From assembly GCF_001887355.1 (NCBI RefSeq), contig NZ_MPIN01000001.1, positions 611,632-675,631 of the forward strand: DNA of 64,000 bases. The letters are read 5' to 3'. Numbering within the stretch: the stretch's first letter is position 1; each line of letters begins with the position of its first letter. Under the pieces are notes generated by a model that saw only the letters and a list, made by a program, of their open reading frames with translations, did no database searches and had not been told where the DNA came from. Made by a program: the position numbers and the translations under genes. Below, piece after piece: positions 26,820 through 34,508 of the stretch. Source of the stretch: Cystobacter ferrugineus (GTDB lineage Bacteria; Myxococcota; Myxococcia; Myxococcales; Myxococcaceae).

Positions 26820-27380
26820 ATGTTGCGAAGGGGTTTCTTCCGCCCACGTCGCGGCTTCACGACTATAGAGGCACTCATCGCCGCGGTGGTGTTCCTCCTG
26901 GGTCTTTCCGGTCTGCTCGGCGCGCTCACCCAGGCGCGCAACGCCACCGGCCAGGCGCGCCGGTACATGCAGGCCACCGACATCGCCAACGATCTGCTCG
27001 AGCAGATCCAGCTCTGGCCAGCCACCGACACGCGTCTGACTCCCACGACGGCCGGCGTGTGCAAGGACGATCCCCTGGACAAGGTGGGCGCCCTGAGTCA
27101 GCCGAAGGGGTCCGCCGCGTATTCGGCCTATGCGGCGTGCCTGAGGAGTGATGCGGACCTCAAGGCCAGTGGCCGGAGTTGGGCGGGGCTGACGAATCCC
27201 ACCTTCATGGACGAGCTGGGGTCGCAGGGGACGCCGACCCAATACGAGCGTTACTACATGATCCTGTCCAAGGAGGTGCGCGAGAACGTCCAGTGGCTGC
27301 AGATCTGGGTGAAGGTCCGCTACGAGGATCCGGATGGAGTGCGTGTCGTGACCGTCCAGGGAATGCGCGTTGTGATGTGA
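26820..27380 (+). CDS. pilV: Minor pseudopilin, PilV type
   Basis: A 186-residue prepilin starting 5 bp after fimU. The leader MLRRGFFRPRRG is followed by FTTIEALIAAVVFLLGLSG with Glu5 in place, then the helix LTQARNATGQARRYMQATDIANDLLEQI common to PilV/GspI proteins. The globular part is short and has one Cys pair (VCKDD, ACLRSD). It should be processed by PilD and sit in the minor pilin complex at the pilus tip. The assignment as PilV comes from fold, size and gene order together. Confidence 0.8.
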   Translation: MLRRGFFRPRRGFTTIEALIAAVVFLLGLSGLLGALTQARNATGQARRYMQATDIANDLLEQIQLWPATDTRLTPTTAGVCKDDPLDKVGALSQPKGSAAYSAYAACLRSDADLKASGRSWAGLTNPTFMDELGSQGTPTQYERYYMILSKEVRENVQWLQIWVKVRYEDPDGVRVVTVQGMRVVM

Positions 27381-27393
27381 TGGGGACCCCGTG

Positions 27394-28572
27394 ATGCGAC
27401 CAAGGCATGGTTTTTCACTCATTGAGCTGATGGTGAGTTCCGCCGTGACGTTCCTCACGGTGCTCACGGTCTCGGCGGCGTTCCTGAACTACTCCCAGTC
27501 CTTCTACACGCAGGCGGGGATTCGCGGTGGGCAGGCCTCGTTGCGGCAGAGTCACCTGACGGTGATCCGCAACCTGCGCATGGCGGGCTATGGCATGGAG
27601 CCCAAGTACGCCTTCGACTTCCCCAGCGATTGGATGCGGGCGAGTTCGCGTAACAACAACATGTCCAACCGGCTCGTCTTCCGGATGCGCAATCCCTCGT
27701 TCAACGCCGTCGCCCAGACTGTCACCAACGCGGGCATTACCCTCAAGGAGCCGCTGAAGGAGACGCTGCGTCAGGGGCAGCTCATCCAGGTCATGTGTGA
27801 GGGCGCTGCCGGCTGGGGCTATGCTCGGTTGACGGCGGATTCGCCGGTGAAGAGCAGCGCCCTGACGCTCTCGGGGGCGCTCGACAAGTTCCCCAACACC
27901 AAGAAGCTCGAAGACGTGGAGTGCTTCAAGCCATCCAGCAACACGAGGATCTACGTCTTCAAGATCGACGTCTACGACTACTCCATCCGGTTCATCGACG
28001 ACCGCCCCTACCTCTTCCGCCAGCATGGGCTCGGAGCGACCACCTCGAGCGATCCCTACGGGGAGCCGGTGGCCGAGGACATCGAGGCGTTTCGCGTCAC
28101 CTTCCTGCGGGAGGATGGCACTCCCTTCATTCCGGATCCCACGGCGGACGCCCCGGAATACGACACGCCCGTGACGGTTCCGCCGCATCCGTGGCGCACG
28201 AACAGGCATCCGGCCAACATCCGTGCCGTCATCGTGGGCATGGTGGCGCGCAGCAGCACGCGGGATCTGTCCACGACCACGAGCAACAGCATTCCCGCGT
28301 TCAGCAAGTCCGAGACGGGGGTGGCCGCGTATGTGCCATCGCCATCGGGCGGCCCGGGTCCTCAGTCGATTCCGCTGGAGCCCGAGATCACCCTGGATCG
28401 CGGCACGGGCAAGCCTCTGGCCCCGGGCATCCGGCGGGTGGTGTCCGAGATGACCGTGCAGGTGCGCAACATGCGCTCCTCGGCCATGTCCGTGCCCCTC
28501 TATTCGCTGGAGGCAGGCGCCTGCAAGGGTGGCGGTGTTCCCTCTAACGACTACAACTGTGCTGGCGGCTAG
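27394..28572 (+). CDS. pilW: Minor pseudopilin, PilW type
   Basis: A 392-residue prepilin with leader MRPRHG and FSLIELMVSSAVTFLTVLTV, including Glu5. It is larger than the other minor pilins, as PilW/GspJ proteins are. The globular domain contains NLRMAGYGMEP near the N-terminal helix, then a beta-rich body with the ending SLEAGACKGGG...CAGG that could make a disulfide. ATG 27394 is chosen over the adjacent GTG 27391, as the leader is then of usual length. It lies 13 bp after pilV and 12 bp before pilX. Confidence 0.8.
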   Translation: MRPRHGFSLIELMVSSAVTFLTVLTVSAAFLNYSQSFYTQAGIRGGQASLRQSHLTVIRNLRMAGYGMEPKYAFDFPSDWMRASSRNNNMSNRLVFRMRNPSFNAVAQTVTNAGITLKEPLKETLRQGQLIQVMCEGAAGWGYARLTADSPVKSSALTLSGALDKFPNTKKLEDVECFKPSSNTRIYVFKIDVYDYSIRFIDDRPYLFRQHGLGATTSSDPYGEPVAEDIEAFRVTFLREDGTPFIPDPTADAPEYDTPVTVPPHPWRTNRHPANIRAVIVGMVARSSTRDLSTTTSNSIPAFSKSETGVAAYVPSPSGGPGPQSIPLEPEITLDRGTGKPLAPGIRRVVSEMTVQVRNMRSSAMSVPLYSLEAGACKGGGVPSNDYNCAGG

Positions 28573-28584
28573 GAGGATTTTCCC

Positions 28585-29106
28585 ATGAAAAAACACCTCG
28601 GCAGACGCGGTTCCGTGCTGTTGCTGGTGGTGGTGCTGTTGGCGGTGCTCAGCCTCCTGGCGGCGGCCGCCATGTCCTTCTCCCGCAGCGAGCTGGGCGC
28701 GGTGAAGAACGAGCGCTCGGGAGATGAGCTGCTCGCGTGCGCGGACGCGGGCCGTCAGTACATGCTCGCGCGCTTCGACGTGACCACTGGCTCGCCCATG
28801 GAGCTGAAAGCGGTGAACGTCAACCTCAACGCCGACATCACCAAGGCGGACGTCAACTGCCCGGAGAGCGCGAATGTCCCCGCGGACGCCAAGTGTATGC
28901 GCAGCGGCCACCTCGGGCAGATGTCAGTCACGGGCGTGACGAAAGTCGAGAGCAACGCGGGTGGCAGTTTGAGCGACATGCGGGATACGGGCAACATGGT
29001 TGGAGCACCTATGTTGGGGGGCGTTCCCCACAAGGTTACGGTCCACTGTCTGGATGAAAACGGACGAGGGACCGAAGTGGAATTCGTGGTCAAGTTTGGT
29101 GTCTAG
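28585..29106 (+). CDS. pilX: Minor pseudopilin, PilX type
   Basis: A 173-residue protein with leader MKKHLGRRG and a long hydrophobic helix SVLLLVVVLLAVLSLLAAAA. Mature position 5 is Leu, not Glu. Lack of Glu5 is known for the tip pseudopilin GspK, and PilX is its pilus counterpart, which supports a tip position. A helical stretch SFSRSELGAVKNERSGDELLACADAG follows in two parts, typical of PilX N-domains. The ribosome site TAGGAGG is strong. It is followed 9 bp later by pilY1, the partner with which PilX interacts in other species. Confidence 0.78.
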   Translation: MKKHLGRRGSVLLLVVVLLAVLSLLAAAAMSFSRSELGAVKNERSGDELLACADAGRQYMLARFDVTTGSPMELKAVNVNLNADITKADVNCPESANVPADAKCMRSGHLGQMSVTGVTKVESNAGGSLSDMRDTGNMVGAPMLGGVPHKVTVHCLDENGRGTEVEFVVKFGV

Positions 29107-29115
29107 GAGCCTTTC

Positions 29116-32100
29116 ATGATGCGCATCAACTTCGACACCCTTCGACGTGCGTGGAAGAGTTCCTTCTCGCGCAAGGTGGCGCTGGCCTCGGGGGCGGTGG
29201 TGGTGGGAGCCACGGGACTGGCGGCCCTGGAGAGCCGCTCGGGCCTGCTTGGCACCCCGGCCGATGCCGCGTGCTGCACGGGCGCCGTGGCCACGGGCGA
29301 CTCGATGATCAGTCCGCCCCAGGGGGCGGACAAGGATTTCTTCGAGTTGCCCTCCAGTCCGCCCAGCGTCTTCTTCCTGCTTGGCACCAACCGGTCCATG
29401 CAGGAGTTCGCCTACGATCCCAAGCTGAGGTCCTACCTCCGCGACGCAGCGGGGAAGGAACAGACCAATACGGGCTACCTCCCCGAGGTCTTCTCGTCGA
29501 CTCATACGTCGCCAGGCCCCGTGTACAACGACACGAAGCGAGGCAACTTCGTCAACACGGGCTGCGACGATCCTGAGCTGATCAAGGCGATGAGCTGGTT
29601 CGAAAAGGGCAGCTCGGACCCGGAGAAGAACGGTTCCACCATCTACGACCCCGATCCCGATCTGGGTGGTGATGAGTTCTTCAATCCCGGCGAGTTCTAC
29701 CATTCGCGGGGTTGGCGCGTTTCCTGGAACGGGAACAACGAAGATCTCCCGTACTCCATGAACGCGGACTTCAAGGGCACGGTGTCCGACAGCAATGTCA
29801 CGAACATGTGCAGGCAGGTATGGGGCGGCGACGGCTCCTATACGAAGCTGCCGGCCCTCTACTATTTCAATGAGTGCATCCGTTGTCTGTCGAGCAAGGG
29901 CTGGTGGCGTGGTCCCATCGCTCCCTTCACCGAGAAGGAAAACGGCCACCTGGGTCCGCCGCAGTACAAGGACGAGCCGCAGTTCCCCAAGGAAGCCTAT
30001 CGCAAGTGGGTCGTCAGTGGCCGTATCCTCAACCTGCACCCGCCCAAGTTCGTGGTGGCGCGCAAGGTGCTCAAGGACATCATCGACAAGGCCGAGAACG
30101 TGCGCATGGGTGTGGCCACCTTCGGCGAGGACCGCGGTTGGTACGATCCGCCCTGGGTCCTCGCGGACATCGAGCCCTCCTGCCCCAAGTCCTATCCCGT
30201 CATTGATGAGGCGGAGCTCAACCGCCCCAATTTGAAGAGGAAAGTGAACACCGCGAAGTTCAGGCACAACGAGCGCGCCATCGGTGAGGCGCTCTTTGGT
30301 CTGGGCGGCTATTTCTCCTCGCAGGGCGTGGACCAGAGATGGACGAAGTGGTTCGACCAGACGCTCATCGGCAACAACACGCCCAAGTACTCCGAGGGCT
30401 GGAACGGGTGGCCGGGTCAACCCAACGGCGGTATCTTCGACAACCCCATCTGGCCCAAGCAGTCGGGTGGTGCCTATGGCGAGAGCGGGGATGAGTGGCT
30501 CAAGCAGCAATATACCTATACCGATCCCGCGACCGGGAATCTCATTACCCTTCCAGGTCAGCGCTTCGAGCAGGGCGGATCCAATAAGGCCGTGTGCTTC
30601 CCCTGCCAGGTCAGCTCGGTCATCGTCCTCACCGACGGCACGCCCAAGTATGACAACTCGGTGCCCATCACCAAGATGATGAAGCTTCTGGTCGATGCGG
30701 GCGCTCGTCACGAGACGCCGGGCAAGGAGTTGGTCACGTTCGACCCGAGCGATCCCAGGAACAACCTGAACTCGGGAGGCATCAACTACTGCGGTGATTT
30801 CGGTGTCAGCAAGTTCGATTGCGATTACACCGACTACAACTGGCCGCATGGTCTGGCGAAGGGCAACATGAACTTCATGGATGACGTTGCCTTCTTCCTG
30901 GCCCATTCGGACCTGCGTACGGCCGACGGCCAGGAAGCGCAGTCCAAGGGTGTCCAGTCCATGCGGACGTATACCGTTGGCTATGGCGACAACAGCCCCA
31001 TGCTCCAGAGCATCGCCAAGGCGGGCAAGGGCAAGTTCTACCGGGCCGACAACGGGCAGCAGTTGCACGATGCCATCATCAATGCGCTGGGCGACATCAA
31101 GCAGCAGTCCACCTCCTTCGCCTCCGCCAACATCTCCGGCGTGCAGACCGGTGGCATGGAGTCCTCCACGTTCGTGCCGCGCTTCATTCCGCGCCGCGAC
31201 CGTCCGTACGAGGGCCACCTCTACCGCTTCTTCTACTTCAACGAGTTCGCCCAGGGGTGCAAGCCGACGAAGCCGCCCGCGACGCCGCACGCGCGCGACC
31301 TCAACGGAGATGGGGATTGCGACGACGCCTTCTTCCTGGACAAGCCCAGTGGTTTCGATGGCAAGGTGGCCAAGATCGAGAACTTCACGAAGCTGGACAT
31401 CGTCCAGGAGAATGACGAGGGCGTCTGGGTTCAGGCGGCCACCGGCGTCGTGGACGAGAAGGGCGTGCTCAAGGGCGGCCTGCCCGCGGAACCCTTCTGG
31501 GATGTGTCGGAGACGCTCAACCTGCGCAAGGCGGGGTTGAAGTGCGACTTCGACAACCCGCTCAATCCGGTGGGAGGCCGCTGCATCTTCACGCTCATCG
31601 ACCGGAACAAGGACAGCAAGTTCACCGCGGAGGACAACCCCCCCGTGGAGTTCCACGAGGAGAACGTGGCCCAGCTCAAGGAGTACCTGCTGGCCGCGGG
31701 CGACACCTTCTGCTCCACGATGTTCTCCAGGGGCGGCCAGAGCACTGGCTATAATCCGAGCTCCGCCGAAGATCAGTCGAAGTGCGCCTCCCTGCTCATC
31801 CGGTTCGTGCGTGGCGTTGATGTCTTTGATATCGACGGCGACAACGAGCGCGCCGAGGGGCGGCCGTGCGCGGACGATCTCCTGGATTCTCCCGCGCCCA
31901 ACACGGGTTCCACTGATGCCGAGGATCGGCAGCACCAGAAGGGTCAGAAGACCTGCAAGCTCGCGGACATCTTCCACTCCTCCCCGGTGACCGTGGAGCC
32001 GCCCGTGGAGCCGTTCCTGTGCTCGCTGGGTCTGAGCAGCCAGTGTGTGTCCACGCTCTATGATGACTTCTCGTACTCGGTGACCTCGGAGCCGCTGTGC

Positions 32101-34410
32101 GGCACGGGTGGAAGCGCCACGCCCTGCTACAAGGCGACGCCCATGTCGCCGCCCCGCTCCGCCTCGAAGCCCTATGGCGCCTATGAAGAGCATGTGAAGC
32201 CGAAGCCCGAAGATACTGAAGGGCTCAAGGTCGCCCGGCGCGACCGGATCGCGCTGGTGGGCTCCAATGGCGGCATGCTGCACGCCATCCACGTGGGCAC
32301 GTACAACGCGGCGGCCTCGACCAAGGGTCCTGTCTACGACGTGGGCACGGGACAGGAACTGTGGGCCTTCGTGCCGCCGGACCTGATGCCCCGGTTGAAC
32401 CAGATGGTCTCGGGCCACGACTACTACGTGGACGGCACGGCCATGGTGCGTGACATCTGGGCGGATGGTGCGCCGTCGGATCTCAGCCGCGATGGGAAGA
32501 AGGAGAAGACGGAGTTCCGCACCATCGCCGTGATGAGTGAGCGTGGGGGCGGTCAGCGCTACATGGCGCTCGACGTGACGGATCCCTACCTCATGCTCAA
32601 GGCGGCCAAGAACCAGGCCGACGGCAGCCTCAAGCCCTTCCGCTGGATGTTCCCCAATGCCTGCGACAAGGAGTCGCTGACCATGGGGCAGTCCTGGTTG
32701 AACTTCGCGCCCAAGCCTCCGCCCATCGGCCCCGTGCGCCTCAAGGCCTCGGAGTCTGGCCCCACCAGCGATAAGGAGCGCGGTTGGGAGGAGCGCTGGG
32801 TGGCGATGCTCAATGGCGGCTACAGCCCGGACCTGTCGCGTGGCCGCGGCGTGTACATGGTGGATGCCTGGACGGGCGAGAAGGTGTGGGCCGCGGAGGC
32901 CCGGCCCGGCGCCAATGCCGGTAGCTACGCCGCCGTGCTCAACACCATGCAGCCCGTGGTGGCCTCGGTCTCGATGGTGGACATTGGCAAGGCCGAGGGA
33001 CTGCAGCGCGACATGGATGGCTTCTTCGACACGATGGTCGTCGGCGACATGGGCGGCCAGGTGTGGACCTTCCGCTTCAAGGAGCCTGGCGTGGTGGACA
33101 CCACCACGGGGGTGGTGAAGAACTGGTTCGGTGCCCGCTCGCTGGAAGTGCAGCGCAGCGACGGGGCGGTCAACGGCCACGAGAAGGCGCCCTTCTTCCA
33201 TGTCGCCTCCACGGTGCTGCAGCCGGACACCGGCTGGTTGCGAGCCTTCCTCGGCACGGGAGACCGTCAGCATCTGCGCACCTCGCCGGGCACGGACTGC
33301 AGCGCGGATGACCTGCTGGCCTGCATCCGGCTCAAGTGCGACGTGAAGGCGACCTTCGTCGGTGAGCTGAATGGTCAGCAGCGCAACAGCACCATCGAGT
33401 ACAAGGGCGGCGTGCTCACGAGCAACGCGGAGAGCTGGCAGAACACCATCGGCTCGGCGTGCTCGAGCGCCAAGATGGAGCTGACCGAGCTGACGTACAG
33501 CTGCCCCGCGTCCGCCTACGGCAGCGCGACCTATCCGCCACTGACGTTGAGCACGAAGTCCAGCTGCTCGCTCACTGGCGGCAGCTGGGAGTGCACGCAC
33601 TCGCCGCTCAACACGTTCGATGACCACGATCAGCTGCTCTCGCCCGAGGAGGAGGTAACGGTGGGCACCAACCGCTACTTCGGCTTCCACGCGTACGGTG
33701 GCTCCAAGCGCGTCTTCAACGACGAGGCGGGTGCGATCGCGTTCGACAAGCTGCGCCTGACGGACAAGCCGAACTTCACCTGCGAGGGACAGAACTGCTC
33801 GCTGGTGGATATGACGATCCCGGACAACCTCTACAGCAAGTTGCCCGCGGTGAATGGCGTGGAGCAGCGCTACATCACCGACGTGAACCTCGCCGTGATG
33901 AGGAACAAGGCGCCGGGCTCCTCGAGTCCGGGCTGGTTCATCCGCTACACCAACAACAAGGCGGAGCGCACGGCCTCCGGTTCGACGGTGCTCGCGGGGG
34001 TCGTGTTCTGGTCCTCCTTCGCTCCCTACACGGAGAAGAACGCGGATGTCTGCTCGTTGGCGGGAATGAACGACCGGTCCTACTCGTGGCAGGCGAGCGC
34101 CATCACGGGCCTGCCGGACATGGCCGCGGGCTTCAGGACGACCGATGGTGTCATCGCCTCGCGTGAGGCCAAGACGCAGGCGCCTCCGGGCGAGCCGACG
34201 CCCGTCATCGCGATTTCCAAGGCGGGCACCATCAGCTACCAGGTGGCGCTCTCCAGCGCCGGCTCCGCGCCCACCAACGAGACGCTGAAAACGCGCGCCA
34301 ACGCGACGCCGGACATCTCGTGGATGGAGGTGCCTCGCAACCTGCACGAGTGCCGTCACGAGAACTCGGATGCTTGCTCCGAGGAAGAGGCCAGCGCCTC
34401 GACTCCGTAG
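29116..34410 (+). CDS. pilY1: PilY1-type type IV pilus tip adhesin
   Basis: A very large (1764-residue) exported protein. A signal peptide of about 50 residues ends near TPADAACC. An N-terminal VWA-like region (about 80-670) includes VIVLTDGTPKYD and the MIDAS position FFLLGTNRSM, where the usual DxSxS reads Gly90-x-Asn92-x-Ser94. EF-hand-like calcium loops follow at 728-736 (DLNGDGDCD) and 829-840. The C-terminal PilY1 beta-propeller (about 1035-1500) starts VGSNGGMLHAIHVG and has YYVDGTAMVRDIW. PilY1 sits on the minor pilin tip complex and supports adhesion, calcium sensing and pilus extension. More than 30 cysteines suggest many disulfides. Last gene of the cassette, followed by a strong terminator. 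Confidence 0.93.
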   Translation: MMRINFDTLRRAWKSSFSRKVALASGAVVVGATGLAALESRSGLLGTPADAACCTGAVATGDSMISPPQGADKDFFELPSSPPSVFFLLGTNRSMQEFAYDPKLRSYLRDAAGKEQTNTGYLPEVFSSTHTSPGPVYNDTKRGNFVNTGCDDPELIKAMSWFEKGSSDPEKNGSTIYDPDPDLGGDEFFNPGEFYHSRGWRVSWNGNNEDLPYSMNADFKGTVSDSNVTNMCRQVWGGDGSYTKLPALYYFNECIRCLSSKGWWRGPIAPFTEKENGHLGPPQYKDEPQFPKEAYRKWVVSGRILNLHPPKFVVARKVLKDIIDKAENVRMGVATFGEDRGWYDPPWVLADIEPSCPKSYPVIDEAELNRPNLKRKVNTAKFRHNERAIGEALFGLGGYFSSQGVDQRWTKWFDQTLIGNNTPKYSEGWNGWPGQPNGGIFDNPIWPKQSGGAYGESGDEWLKQQYTYTDPATGNLITLPGQRFEQGGSNKAVCFPCQVSSVIVLTDGTPKYDNSVPITKMMKLLVDAGARHETPGKELVTFDPSDPRNNLNSGGINYCGDFGVSKFDCDYTDYNWPHGLAKGNMNFMDDVAFFLAHSDLRTADGQEAQSKGVQSMRTYTVGYGDNSPMLQSIAKAGKGKFYRADNGQQLHDAIINALGDIKQQSTSFASANISGVQTGGMESSTFVPRFIPRRDRPYEGHLYRFFYFNEFAQGCKPTKPPATPHARDLNGDGDCDDAFFLDKPSGFDGKVAKIENFTKLDIVQENDEGVWVQAATGVVDEKGVLKGGLPAEPFWDVSETLNLRKAGLKCDFDNPLNPVGGRCIFTLIDRNKDSKFTAEDNPPVEFHEENVAQLKEYLLAAGDTFCSTMFSRGGQSTGYNPSSAEDQSKCASLLIRFVRGVDVFDIDGDNERAEGRPCADDLLDSPAPNTGSTDAEDRQHQKGQKTCKLADIFHSSPVTVEPPVEPFLCSLGLSSQCVSTLYDDFSYSVTSEPLCGTGGSATPCYKATPMSPPRSASKPYGAYEEHVKPKPEDTEGLKVARRDRIALVGSNGGMLHAIHVGTYNAAASTKGPVYDVGTGQELWAFVPPDLMPRLNQMVSGHDYYVDGTAMVRDIWADGAPSDLSRDGKKEKTEFRTIAVMSERGGGQRYMALDVTDPYLMLKAAKNQADGSLKPFRWMFPNACDKESLTMGQSWLNFAPKPPPIGPVRLKASESGPTSDKERGWEERWVAMLNGGYSPDLSRGRGVYMVDAWTGEKVWAAEARPGANAGSYAAVLNTMQPVVASVSMVDIGKAEGLQRDMDGFFDTMVVGDMGGQVWTFRFKEPGVVDTTTGVVKNWFGARSLEVQRSDGAVNGHEKAPFFHVASTVLQPDTGWLRAFLGTGDRQHLRTSPGTDCSADDLLACIRLKCDVKATFVGELNGQQRNSTIEYKGGVLTSNAESWQNTIGSACSSAKMELTELTYSCPASAYGSATYPPLTLSTKSSCSLTGGSWECTHSPLNTFDDHDQLLSPEEEVTVGTNRYFGFHAYGGSKRVFNDEAGAIAFDKLRLTDKPNFTCEGQNCSLVDMTIPDNLYSKLPAVNGVEQRYITDVNLAVMRNKAPGSSSPGWFIRYTNNKAERTASGSTVLAGVVFWSSFAPYTEKNADVCSLAGMNDRSYSWQASAITGLPDMAAGFRTTDGVIASREAKTQAPPGEPTPVIAISKAGTISYQVALSSAGSAPTNETLKTRANATPDISWMEVPRNLHECRHENSDACSEEEASASTP

Positions 34411-34456
34411 GCGTCACGCCAGACCGGGCCTCGCGCCGAGGCCCGGGACTCGCGCT

Positions 34457-34495
34457 TCCCCTCTCCCCCACCGTGGGGAGGGGGGTTTTGTTTTT
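34457..34495 (+). terminator. Rho-independent terminator after the pilus cassette
   Basis: An 11-bp stem with one G-U pair (CCCCTCTCCCC facing GGGGAGGGGGG) closes a short loop and is followed by TTTTGTTTTT. It lies about 50 bp after the pilY1 stop. No T-run exists on the other strand, so it serves the plus strand only. Confidence 0.88.
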
Positions 34496-34508
34496 CAGGG
34501 CCCGATGC

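Noticed and set aside
28924-34359. Open frame of 1811 codons on the minus strand opposite pilY1
   Set aside because: It is a shadow of the pilus gene: composition is His/Arg/Val-rich, no domain is recognisable, and long antisense frames are normal at this GC content.
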